Source: Sporolactobacillus laevolacticus DSM 442 (lineage in GTDB: Bacteria > Bacillota > Bacilli > Bacillales > Sporolactobacillaceae). Taken from it: 64,000 bases of DNA. How positions within the stretch are numbered: the first letter of the stretch is position 1; the number at the start of each line of letters is the position of its first letter. A program made the position numbers and the translations under genes. The DNA lies in contig NZ_AWTC01000008.1 in NCBI RefSeq assembly GCF_000497245.1, positions 192,917 to 256,916 on the forward strand. Direction: 5' to 3'. The notes under the pieces are model-generated. The model was not told where the DNA came from and did not search any database. It was given only the letters and a program-made list of their open reading frames with translations. Of the stretch, positions 26,625-35,326 are shown piece after piece.

Positions 26625-28682
26625 TTATGAAATCCAGTATGGGCTGAGGAATACTTTTTCTAATATTATTTCTCTAACATTTTCGTCAACTTCCTTTATA
26701 CAATTACAATCTCTGTAATTGTGCCCACACTTTGAGCATTTAGATTTTTTGATCCAGCAAGGTCTATTTATACCTATATTGTTTTTCCTGATAAATTTAA
26801 TTTCTTCTTTTTTCAACTGTAAACTTATTACTTCACATTGTTTTTCCTTATCCCAATTTGACTTGAATTTTTGTTCACTTAGAAAATGTCTTGGTATTGT
26901 AAATGTTCCATTTTCGTTAAGCACTCGTTTAATATCCATTTTTGTGTCATTATTAAATAAATTTTTCATATTTACTGCTGTTTGTTCACACCAATTACCC
27001 ATTTTGTCTTCTTCGGTTGGAAAATCAATAAAACCATCTTTAAACCATTTTAAGATATCATTCACATACCCAATATACGAAAAATAAATATCATTTTGCT
27101 CATACTCTAAACCTAGATTAAATGAAATTAATCTATTTTGTCCCTTACCTGCCCATGATTCACAAATTTTACATATATTATTTAAAATAATTCTAGCATT
27201 TGTAAAACTATCTTTTCCTTGAAATTTAACGGTCGCAAAATTTGTAATTAAGTCATTATACTCAATAAAATTAATATCACCATCAAGATCAATTTTAATG
27301 TGATCACTTTTCAGTAATTTAATTAGGCCCACAACACAGTTATCAATGCATTGTTGCTCATTTTCACCATCGTAAATGCATTCATTTATTTCGAAATAAA
27401 CGTCATTGTTATAATTGGTTCCATGATGTTTTTTGTATGAAATCAATAATCTTACTCCATCTCCCGGATTTATTATTTTTGGAATATAATTTAAAATATT
27501 AAACTGATGTACTTCTTCTGCTGGTATATTCACTTCATTCTTTGATTTTTCCTGCTTGCCTTCAAGATATTCACCTACTAAACTGTTGTCTCTATAATAG
27601 TCTCCAATTAGTCTTTTCCATAGACTTACCTCTATTTGGCCATCTACTCTCCATAACTTGGTATACTTTGTGTTTTTTGGAGCATGTTTTATATCTATTT
27701 CTAATCGAGACGCCATTTTTTCCTCGTCATATAATCTAATAGCTCCGTCTAAATGAATTGGATAATTTGTCGAATCATCTAACATTGAATGAACATACCT
27801 GCATCCAAAATGATCATTGCTTATCCCGTAACTTGGTTCGTCTGCAATTTCTTCACATTCAAAGGTTCTTTTCCCATCCTGAAAATACCAACCTAATTCT
27901 GTACTAGAAACACCCATGAATAATTTCTCATCTTCACTTGCTTCATATATTGTCACACCATCTGGTATTACCGATAAATTATCTGTAAAGTAAGGGCCTC
28001 TCCAATATTGAAATTCAAATTTCATTCCATATGATTTTACAAGACCTATTAAGTCTTCATCTAAGGCTATTTTGACTTTTAAATCTTTATTCTCGCTCGT
28101 TTTTTGCAATAGTTCTAGAAATTCTATATTTAAACTATTCAATCTAGACAAAGAGCGTCTATAATAATTATGCGCAAATACAACAAAATCTTCTATCTTA
28201 AAAACTCCAGGAGCTATAGGATTCAGATTAGTAATATCTATTAACCCCTTCTTATCCTCATTTTTAAAAAGGTCTGGGAACACACGTCTCACAATTCCCC
28301 GGTCTACAACTGCTGCGCTTTCATTATTGCAATATTTTTTATTTCCCGTGTAATACTGCGACAATTTTGTATCTAGTTCATTTTTAAAGGGCATGACATC
28401 TTCTAATTCTTTAGCGTATTCATAACTCAAAACTCTGCTCTTAACTTTTTTTTCATCAATGGCATTTTCAGCAATATATCCTTCTCCCAACGCCTTTACA
28501 ATACTGGGTTCAATAACTAAGCCAAGTGGCTGTGTCCAACCAATAGGCTTATGGTGATTATGACCAAAATATACTGGAAACCCATTAATTGAATTTACAA
28601 TTGCTTTTTCCATTGCTGATATGGTCATTTTCAAATTTTTTTTATTTATTTCATCACTACAAAAAACAGATAACGCCTTCAT
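26625..28682 (-). CDS. Unrecognised 685-aa protein with C-terminal Cys cluster
   Basis: No known family was recognised. Visible features are an N-terminal GFPVYFGHNHHKPIGW stretch, long mixed alpha/beta stretches and, near the end, a zinc-ribbon-like CxxC...CxC cluster (C649, C652, C659, C661). GFPVYFGHNHHKPIGW faintly recalls the GHxH..PIG pattern of phage prohead proteases, which is not enough for a call. AAGGAAGG precedes the ATG at 28682. It is upstream of the HEPN-type gene on the same strand. It is strongly AT-rich, like the rest of the cassette. Confidence 0.55.
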   Translation of the reverse strand: MKALSVFCSDEINKKNLKMTISAMEKAIVNSINGFPVYFGHNHHKPIGWTQPLGLVIEPSIVKALGEGYIAENAIDEKKVKSRVLSYEYAKELEDVMPFKNELDTKLSQYYTGNKKYCNNESAAVVDRGIVRRVFPDLFKNEDKKGLIDITNLNPIAPGVFKIEDFVVFAHNYYRRSLSRLNSLNIEFLELLQKTSENKDLKVKIALDEDLIGLVKSYGMKFEFQYWRGPYFTDNLSVIPDGVTIYEASEDEKLFMGVSSTELGWYFQDGKRTFECEEIADEPSYGISNDHFGCRYVHSMLDDSTNYPIHLDGAIRLYDEEKMASRLEIDIKHAPKNTKYTKLWRVDGQIEVSLWKRLIGDYYRDNSLVGEYLEGKQEKSKNEVNIPAEEVHQFNILNYIPKIINPGDGVRLLISYKKHHGTNYNNDVYFEINECIYDGENEQQCIDNCVVGLIKLLKSDHIKIDLDGDINFIEYNDLITNFATVKFQGKDSFTNARIILNNICKICESWAGKGQNRLISFNLGLEYEQNDIYFSYIGYVNDILKWFKDGFIDFPTEEDKMGNWCEQTAVNMKNLFNNDTKMDIKRVLNENGTFTIPRHFLSEQKFKSNWDKEKQCEVISLQLKKEEIKFIRKNNIGINRPCWIKKSKCSKCGHNYRDCNCIKEVDENVREIILEKVFLSPYWIS

Positions 28683-28694
28683 CAATTGGATCAC

Positions 28695-29442
28695 CTTCCT
28701 TAGCTATATATAATATTCATTTCAGTCTAGGTCAATTGTTCTAATATCTTATGATTGAAACTCTGAGAACTTTTGTTTCTATTACATAATGGTTAGGGGG
28801 TGATGGAATGAATGGTTGAACAAGCAAAGATCTTCTGTTTAGTCAGGTTGATAATCCAGCATTAGAGCCATCCAAGCCTTGCTTAAGAAATAAAAAACAA
28901 GGTCAGTAATTCAAAGAGAATGATCAGCCATTTAAAAAAATTGGTGATCTATACAAGTAGATGCAAAGATTTGGTATACCAAGAGCGCCTGGTGAAAGTC
29001 TGGTTTATGCTTCTCTGCACGCGCTTGGATTAAAGACAATTTGATAATGAATTCGAACCCTTACTACACTCGATAACTTCGTCATCGGTGAAAAATACAC
29101 CTCGTGGGATATTACGATTTTTGCTCATAAATCATTAATATTATTAACCAACAGGTCAATTATAGCAAAGTTATCGGCCTAAACATTGTCTTGCCTGCCA
29201 AGGGTGATGAATTAGTTTCTCTTTTTCAATAAAGCCAGTTGAAAGGTTTTTTTGGCCCTCTTAGTTTCGTAGCAAATAAATAATGCAAGCATCAGCAAAA
29301 CATATAAAGACGAAAAATAATTTTTCTGATCCCCCTCCCTCAAATATATTGATATTTGAGGTATCAAAATTACTGCTCGTTTAGGTATGGTTATTCTCTA
29401 AGCCAATTTTTTGCAAAAATAGCATTTTTCCCATCTTTAACG
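28695..29442. other. 748-bp decayed intergenic stretch
   Basis: No intact gene. Scraps of open frame occur on the plus strand around 28960-29045 (RAPGESLVYASLHALGL) and 29090-29180 (VIGEKYTSWDITIFAHKS), interrupted by stops. This suggests an eroded older cargo gene. Confidence 0.4.
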
Positions 29443-30525
29443 TTAATTCCGTTGCATTTTCAAATCTCTTCTTTGTAATTTATCATCAAAAAAGACTAAA
29501 TCGAAAGAATCTTTGCTATTCATGTAGACTAGAAAGTTCCTCTTTATCGGATCTGATGCGACAAATGTTCCACCACCGTTACTATCTGCTTTTACGGTTG
29601 TCGGATATAGATATAGCTTATATGTATTCTTCCCAAGAGGCTCTAGTTTGTATTTTGCCATACCAGGAAGTCCATTGATTAAAGATGTATCTATTGTAAC
29701 AAATCCATCTTTTGAATAAGACATTTGAATAAGGGTATGCGTATTATCTAGTAAGTCCTTGGATTCATATTTCCAATTACCGACAAGGAGCGGATTATCG
29801 ACGATTTTTTTAGGTTTCTGCAAAGGCCATTTACTGTATATGTAATCAATGTAGGACATTTTAGCTCTGGAATCATCCGCGGCAAAAGATTGAATTTGTT
29901 CTGATGTTTTTCCACCTACATGATACTGATCATCAAATGTTACGCCCTTCAGAATATCGACATAAATTGCTCCATCGATCTTGCTAATTGAATAATTGTA
30001 ATCTGTATACATCCGCTTTCTATTTCGGTATCCTTTTTCTGGTAGATACACGGAAGCTCCATCATCATCTGTTATTGACGCTCTCATCCCTTCAGGCAAC
30101 ATAACAACTGTGTAAGCCCCATCTACATATGTTTTTGTATTGTCCGCATCTGTGTAAATGCGTTCTCCCTTATCCCCCCAACTTTTTAGTAATGGATAAT
30201 ACACTTTTGGCCGCACTGATCCTGCAGAATCAAAACCTGTTACTGGCTTTTGTGTGTTTATACGATTTGAATTTTGTTGAGCTGAGTTTTCGGACTTGTG
30301 TTTCAGTGTATTTCTTGTCGCTTGGGATAAATTTTTTAGGAAAAATGGAGATTTTAGATAAACTACAGCACCTGAGCAAATAAAAGCAATACCAACAATG
30401 AAGACAAGGAATATCTTAGCAGCCCCCCCTTTTTTGTTTTTCGTTATTTTACTAATCGTCATCATCATGTAAGTAATGAGGAAGAACGTGCCAATCGCCA
30501 AAAAATAATAGGATAAGATTTTCAT
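29443..30525 (-). CDS. Membrane-anchored hypothetical protein (two TM + extracytoplasmic domain)
   Basis: A 360-aa protein. Two N-terminal transmembrane helices (YYFLAIGTFFLITYMMM and IFLVFIVGIAFICSGAVVYL) precede a long soluble beta-rich part. The end resembles a small lipocalin-like or DUF-type beta domain (LVGNWKYES ... GKNTYKLYLYP). GGATGG precedes ATG. No enzyme motif is seen. It may be a cell-surface cargo protein; function unknown. Confidence 0.6.
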   Translation of the reverse strand: MKILSYYFLAIGTFFLITYMMMTISKITKNKKGGAAKIFLVFIVGIAFICSGAVVYLKSPFFLKNLSQATRNTLKHKSENSAQQNSNRINTQKPVTGFDSAGSVRPKVYYPLLKSWGDKGERIYTDADNTKTYVDGAYTVVMLPEGMRASITDDDGASVYLPEKGYRNRKRMYTDYNYSISKIDGAIYVDILKGVTFDDQYHVGGKTSEQIQSFAADDSRAKMSYIDYIYSKWPLQKPKKIVDNPLLVGNWKYESKDLLDNTHTLIQMSYSKDGFVTIDTSLINGLPGMAKYKLEPLGKNTYKLYLYPTTVKADSNGGGTFVASDPIKRNFLVYMNSKDSFDLVFFDDKLQRRDLKMQRN

Positions 30526-30643
30526 GTGTTATTCCATCCTTTTCTACATCATCATACAAATGAATTTCTATTGAATAAAAACACTAAAGAAAAAAAATGA
30601 CAAGCATCATGTAATTGCTCGTCACCGAATTTAATTTCTGTGT

Positions 30644-31522
30644 TTACCTTTTCAACTGTACCAATTCTTGTAGGATTTGATCTGCACTAGTAATGACTCT
30701 TGCGTTGGATTGATAAGCTCTTTGTGCATTGATCAGCTCCGTCATTTCATCGGTTAGATCAACGTTTGATGCTTCAAGTGCACCTGCAATAATCTTTTTT
30801 TCAGTATTCAAATCATAAAGATCATCACCTGAGGCTGCATTATCCTGATAAATATTGTTACCCATTTTTTCAAGCCCCTGCGGATTTGGAAAACGTGCCA
30901 AAGCTATAGGGCCTGCCTCATGGTCTTCATCGTCTCCAGTCAATCGATAACGGACGATTCCGTCATCTGATATAGATACGCTTGAGACAATCAATTTTTT
31001 CCCACTGTTATCTCCTAGAAGATCCGCCTGTTTGGGAAGCTTGATATTATCCAATAAAACGGTTGATCCAAATGGCGGAACAACTTCACCAGTAATTGAA
31101 TCGCGTAATCGTCCCTGAACGAATAAGCCATTCGCGTTGACTAAGAAACCATTGTTATTTAAATGAAAAGAACCGTCACGGGTAAAAAGGTTTGGGTCTG
31201 TGCTTGGATGATCGGGTGAGCTTAATATAAAATATCCACTACCATTAATTGCTACGTCCAAAGGGTTGCTCGTACGATTGACAACACCGTTTGTATGTAA
31301 CGTATCAATGGCTCCAACATTTGTACCTAGTCCCACCTGCTCACCATTTTGTGATTTTTGTGCATGCGACAAGGTATCATTCATTGCATCCGCAAACGAA
31401 ATACGACTTTTCTTAAATCCTGTTGTATTGACGTTTGCAATGTTATTGCCCACCACATCTAATTCTGTTTGAAATCCCTTTAATCCGCTTATGCCTGATT
31501 GTAATGAACGCAGCATAGACAT
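30644..31522 (-). CDS. Flagellar hook/basal-body protein FlgG/FlgE family
   Basis: A 292-aa rod/hook protein. The N terminus (LRSLQSGISGLKGFQTELDV, VGNNIANVNTTGFKKSR) and C terminus (ASNVDLTDEMTELINAQRAY, QSNARVITSADQ) are the two conserved ends of the family. The mid part has NGSGYFILS. Length fits Bacillus FlgG/FlgE-type proteins. GGAGG lies ten bases before the ATG at 31522. No other flagellar gene is near, and it lies inside the cassette, which is odd. It could be a displaced chromosomal gene or an acquired paralogue. Confidence 0.9.
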   Translation of the reverse strand: MSMLRSLQSGISGLKGFQTELDVVGNNIANVNTTGFKKSRISFADAMNDTLSHAQKSQNGEQVGLGTNVGAIDTLHTNGVVNRTSNPLDVAINGSGYFILSSPDHPSTDPNLFTRDGSFHLNNNGFLVNANGLFVQGRLRDSITGEVVPPFGSTVLLDNIKLPKQADLLGDNSGKKLIVSSVSISDDGIVRYRLTGDDEDHEAGPIALARFPNPQGLEKMGNNIYQDNAASGDDLYDLNTEKKIIAGALEASNVDLTDEMTELINAQRAYQSNARVITSADQILQELVQLKR

Positions 31523-31549
31523 ATACGGTGTTCCTCCTTCCACACAGAT

Positions 31550-32167
31550 CTATGAAATGGTCAAATCTAATTGAGTGAATACTTTCTTTGCTGTTTGTGC
31601 AATCACCAAATTGCTACCGACATTCACTGTCCCACCAATAATGCCGCCGATAACAGGAACAAATTTCCCGAGGTTAACAATTCCCTTTTGCCCAAATTTT
31701 GTAATCAGTCTGGTACCAACTTTCTTGTTAACTGTGACCAACACCTGTCTTGGAATTCGCTTAATCACTTGAATGGTTACCTTTTGTCCAATTTGTACTC
31801 CGGCATTAGCCAACATATTGACACCCGATTGTCCAACTAAACATGCGAAAACAAACGTTTTGACTTGATCGTCGTGTAAATCATAATTTCGGATATAAGC
31901 GATGACGGCGATCATGCGTGTTTGCACGTACAGTACAGAAGAAATATCAGCAGGGATGGCAACAGGAAGTGTAATCAAGCCACCTAACCCAGTGAGAAAA
32001 CCGCTTGTCCCTACTTTGGCATGTTGCCAATGAATAAAGTCTTTAATGGCTGCTTCAGAATCATGATGATGTTTCTTGAGATACCGCTCAGCAAGTTCGG
32101 ATGCTGACGGCATGGTTGGTAATCCATTTAAAGATTTGTCATAGCACCAGTCTAAAACCGACATCAT
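31550..32167 (-). CDS. EcsC-family protein
   Basis: A 205-aa (PF12787-like) protein with hydrophobic, Gly-rich segments (GFLTGLGGLITLPVAIPADI; VIGGIIGGTVNVGSNLV) typical of EcsC. Its biochemical role is unknown. The first ATG (32167) has no ribosome site. A perfect AGGAGGAGGG (32198-32207) instead points to an in-frame ATC at 32189-32191, giving an EcsC-like N terminus IALLTTKK. The true start may be this non-standard codon, or the site is a mutated ATG. It lies 27 bp upstream of the FlgG-type gene. Confidence 0.8.
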   Translation of the reverse strand: MMSVLDWCYDKSLNGLPTMPSASELAERYLKKHHHDSEAAIKDFIHWQHAKVGTSGFLTGLGGLITLPVAIPADISSVLYVQTRMIAVIAYIRNYDLHDDQVKTFVFACLVGQSGVNMLANAGVQIGQKVTIQVIKRIPRQVLVTVNKKVGTRLITKFGQKGIVNLGKFVPVIGGIIGGTVNVGSNLVIAQTAKKVFTQLDLTIS

Positions 32168-32235
32168 TTTTTTTGTCGTTAATAAAGCGATGTTTATCCC
32201 TCCTCCTGGTCAGTTTGAATTCGTTGAGCATGTCT

Positions 32236-32976
32236 CTAAGGCGGCATGCATCGTTTTTTGAATTCTTCTTCATCAAAGGAAAAGGATGGAGGCAAGGTGA
32301 AAGATGCAGAATCAATTTTTATTGATAAATTCTCTCGAATCATAATGGGAACCGGTTTGAGACTATACTGTGTTTCTTTGTGAAGGGGTTCATTTAGAAG
32401 TGCGGCCAAGAAAAAATGTGATTGCTTATATACAAGGCCCACTGGACATAACGTATAAGCCTTATTTTCCTGTACCAGATAAAGCATTTTTTTATGTGAT
32501 AAAGCTTGATAAACAAGCTCTACCTTGTCCAGCATGCGATTTTTTTGACGCTCAGATTTATAGTGATTAAGATTCGCACGCATATTGGCTATAAATTTCT
32601 GGTGTTTCTCTTTATCCAATTGTGATGCAACCGAATGGATAAATTGCATGCTTTCTGCTTTGGTTAGAAGTTGACTATCTAGCAGTACCTTTGATAGAGC
32701 GATCCATCTACTCCATGATAATTGAATGGATTCTGAGTAAATGAGTCTATAACCACCGACTTTGGGGTCATACATAATGTCTCTGTTGATGTAGAATCTT
32801 GCCATGTAATATTTTATATCTTGAATATCTCGACGAATTGTTCGTTCATGAACATTAAACTGAGTAGTTAGTTCACTTTTATATACGATATCTCCCATAA
32901 TCAGCTTGTCATATAGGAAGAGGATTCGATCAATTCTGTTGCGCTCTTCTCCCACAAGGATCACAACCTTGTCCAA
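32236..32976 (-). CDS. HTH-WYL family transcriptional regulator
   Basis: A 246-aa regulator. An N-terminal HTH_11/DeoR-like winged helix (ELTTQFNVHERTIRRDIQDI) is followed by a degenerate WYL ligand domain (MLYLVQENKAYTLCPVGLVY, FFLAALL). WYL regulators of this size often control defence islands. The start is a TTG or one of two following GTGs. A palindromic operator candidate lies about 50 bp upstream. It may regulate the EcsC-FlgG-type block downstream. Confidence 0.82.
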   Translation of the reverse strand: MDKVVILVGEERNRIDRILFLYDKLIMGDIVYKSELTTQFNVHERTIRRDIQDIKYYMARFYINRDIMYDPKVGGYRLIYSESIQLSWSRWIALSKVLLDSQLLTKAESMQFIHSVASQLDKEKHQKFIANMRANLNHYKSERQKNRMLDKVELVYQALSHKKMLYLVQENKAYTLCPVGLVYKQSHFFLAALLNEPLHKETQYSLKPVPIMIRENLSIKIDSASFTLPPSFSFDEEEFKKRCMPP

Positions 32977-33024
32977 TGAAACTACTATCTGTTATCTACA
33001 CGAGGTTAATTTAGCAAATGGTTT

Positions 33025-33039
33025 GGACACTATATGTCC
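33025..33039 (-). promoter_or_regulatory. Palindromic operator candidate for the WYL regulator
   Basis: GGACActataTGTCC, a perfect 5-bp-arm palindrome. On the minus strand it contains TATAGT, a plausible -10, so binding would block transcription (autoregulation). Confidence 0.45.
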
Positions 33040-33103
33040 GTTCGTTGATTTTGTTAGGCATTTGGACTTATTTTTTTTGGGAATTTCCCAAATTGGTTGT
33101 GGG

Positions 33104-33358
33104 TTATATGGTTATTGAACCAATTGTGTACATCTTTTTTCCCTGTTGATCCAAAATAATATAGATAGCAATATCTGCATGGGCATGAATAAAACAAAAG
33201 CACTTAAAGAGGGTGTCGCCTTCTGGCAGCACTCTCTTTAAGTGCTCCATTTTCAACTGTTCTTTTCTAAATAGTGCATCATCTAAAATCCATTCATTAT
33301 CATTCAAATGCGGACAATGTTCTTGAATGTATTGACGAAATATCGTGGTAATATTCAT
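33104..33358 (-). CDS. Small hypothetical protein after the recombinase
   Basis: 84 aa. GGAGG lies seven bases before the ATG at 33358. The fold looks mixed alpha/beta (HLKRVLPEGDTLFKCFCFIH). It follows the recombinase by 46 bp on the same strand, the position of the small accessory DUF genes in SCC elements; homology to those was not established. Confidence 0.55.
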   Translation of the reverse strand: MNITTIFRQYIQEHCPHLNDNEWILDDALFRKEQLKMEHLKRVLPEGDTLFKCFCFIHAHADIAIYIILDQQGKKMYTIGSITI

Positions 33359-33404
33359 GATTATTCCTCCAAATGGCAATAGAATTTTGGTTACTCTTTT
33401 TGTC

Positions 33405-35048
33405 CTATAGATCGATATAGATGCAAAAAGAGGGGGAGAGATCATTTTTTGATCTCTCCCCCTCAACATTCAAGTACTGTAGGAGTTCCTTATTAAATTG
33501 AATCCGTATCGTATGAACCGTTCGATCTTCTCCAATGGTGATCTTGTCGATTAACAGCTCCATTAATCGCTTTCGCTGTTCCCGTGAAGAGGATTGTCGA
33601 AAAAACTCACCAAACCGATTCATGGTTTCCCGAATCATCTGTACAGAAACTTCACGCTGAGATTCATTATGCAAAGAATCTTCAATTTGTCCCAATCTAG
33701 TCTTGAGCTTCAATTGTTCACCATTGAGCTGTTCCATTCGCTCAGCCAATTCACTTTTACTTAGAATACTGTCTTCATAAAGTTCCAAGTCTTTCTTTTT
33801 TCTAAGTTCAATTTTGTCGATGCTGTCTCGAACCTGTTTTTTTTCCTTCTGAAACGGGGCGTCGACTTCTTTAGTTTGACGATTCAATCGATTGACAATA
33901 TCACGAACCAAACGGTCACTATTGACTAATCGGCTTAGCTTTTTTAAAACGTATTGATCTGCCTGATCTATCCTCACCCCATTTGAATGACATACTGACG
34001 TACCTTTATTCTTCCATGCACCACACACATAGTACTCAAGCACTCGTTTAGAACCATCTTTATTTCGGTTCGTCGTTCTCCCAAGAACCATACTCGCACC
34101 ACAGGCAGGACATTTGATCAATCCTGTCAGTAAATGTTCCCCACTATGCACACGGTTTGCCTTGTGGCTCCTGCTCTTGAGTACCGTTTGTGCCTTTTCC
34201 CATTGTTCATTCGTAATTATTGGCTGATGCTTTCCCTCTACCATAATAGGATGGGGGTTGATGTCGTTTCGTCTTTTTTCGCTCCAATTCCGCCGAACAT
34301 TATAACGAATCATGCCGATGTAAATGGGATTCGTCAAAATGGTCTTGACGGTCGCAATGGAGAAGAGATTCCCCTTCTTGCTTCGATAGCCCGCTGTATT
34401 AAGCCGATTCACTATGGATTTGTATCCATAGCCTGATGTATACAGCCTGAAAATCTCCCTCACTGTATTGGATTCAGATTGATTGACGACCAGTTTTGTG
34501 TGAATCCTTTTCTTCCCATCTGATGGAAGCTTTACGATATCATACCCTAAGACTTGTCCACCATTCCATTCGCCTTCTCGAGCACGGGCCAACATCCCCA
34601 TTTTGACGTTTTGAGCGATCGTCCCACGTTCAAACTCAGCAATCGCGGCCATCATGTGGAACTGTAAGCGCCCCGCTGGTGTTTCTGTCTCCAACGTTTC
34701 GGAGTAAGAACGAAAGGCAATATTATGGCGGTTCAATTCGGTGACAATATTCAATAAGTCCAGAATGTTACGAGCAAGCCGGTTCATTTTCCAAACAATC
34801 ACGACTTCAAAGTGCCGGTTCATCGCATCATCAAGAAGGTGTTGGAGGGAGGGACGAGCTTTGATGCTCTTTCCGCTGATCCCTCGATCAGCATACTCAT
34901 GATACACTTCATACCCTTCCTTCTCGCACCACTGGTTGAGTAGTCGGAGCTGTTCATCGATCGAATAACCTTCTTCCGCTTGTTCAATCGTGGAAACGCG
35001 GGCATAAATGGCAGCTCTTTTTAGTGGAGCAATTGATGCATCACCCAT
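33405..35048 (-). CDS. Large serine recombinase, cassette chromosome recombinase (Ccr)-like
   Basis: A 547-aa large serine recombinase. The resolvase domain has the nucleophile S19 in ARVST. The recombinase domain follows, then a zinc ribbon (CPACGASM ... CGAWKNKGTSVC), a coiled coil (about 400-470) and a basic C terminus. Its AEEGYSIDEQ start resembles CcrC. Together with the rlmH att sites and the upstream Cch it should excise and integrate the cassette. AAGGAG precedes the ATG at 35048. Assignment to CcrA/B/C or a new class needs a tree. Confidence 0.92.
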   Translation of the reverse strand: MGDASIAPLKRAAIYARVSTIEQAEEGYSIDEQLRLLNQWCEKEGYEVYHEYADRGISGKSIKARPSLQHLLDDAMNRHFEVVIVWKMNRLARNILDLLNIVTELNRHNIAFRSYSETLETETPAGRLQFHMMAAIAEFERGTIAQNVKMGMLARAREGEWNGGQVLGYDIVKLPSDGKKRIHTKLVVNQSESNTVREIFRLYTSGYGYKSIVNRLNTAGYRSKKGNLFSIATVKTILTNPIYIGMIRYNVRRNWSEKRRNDINPHPIMVEGKHQPIITNEQWEKAQTVLKSRSHKANRVHSGEHLLTGLIKCPACGASMVLGRTTNRNKDGSKRVLEYYVCGAWKNKGTSVCHSNGVRIDQADQYVLKKLSRLVNSDRLVRDIVNRLNRQTKEVDAPFQKEKKQVRDSIDKIELRKKKDLELYEDSILSKSELAERMEQLNGEQLKLKTRLGQIEDSLHNESQREVSVQMIRETMNRFGEFFRQSSSREQRKRLMELLIDKITIGEDRTVHTIRIQFNKELLQYLNVEGERSKNDLSPSFCIYIDL

Positions 35049-35163
35049 TTTTCTGCTTCTCCTTCCCCTCAATATATCTTTCTTTGTCGATATACTCAGA
35101 AACCATTTCTGCAATCATCCCGACAAACAAATCAATTTTCTGTGACTGATATTCTTTTTGCAT
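35041..35163 (-). CDS. 40-aa ORF coupled to the recombinase
   Basis: It starts ATG at 35163 after AAGGA, and its TGA overlaps the recombinase start region in another frame (8-bp overlap). The product is charged and amphipathic (SQKIDLFVGMIAEMVSEYI). Its role may be to couple or limit recombinase translation, or it is a tiny accessory protein. It is too short for family assignment. Confidence 0.55.
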   Translation of the reverse strand: MQKEYQSQKIDLFVGMIAEMVSEYIDKERYIEGKEKQKNG

Positions 35164-35326
35164 CTATCTTCATTCCTTAAAATAATATAAATTCAGAAAA
35201 CAATTTGAAGTCCCCCTGTTCCCCCACATAATCGAACTATGACATACTCATTTTAATAAATTTTTTTGCAAAAAATTTGATAAAATATAAATTTCAAGAA
35301 TCGAGGGGGATAAGGGGGATATTCCA

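Noticed and set aside
26625..28682. Phage prohead protease identity for the 685-aa protein
   Set aside because: Only a short GHxH..PIG-like stretch is similar; no Ser-His catalytic set or capsid neighbours.
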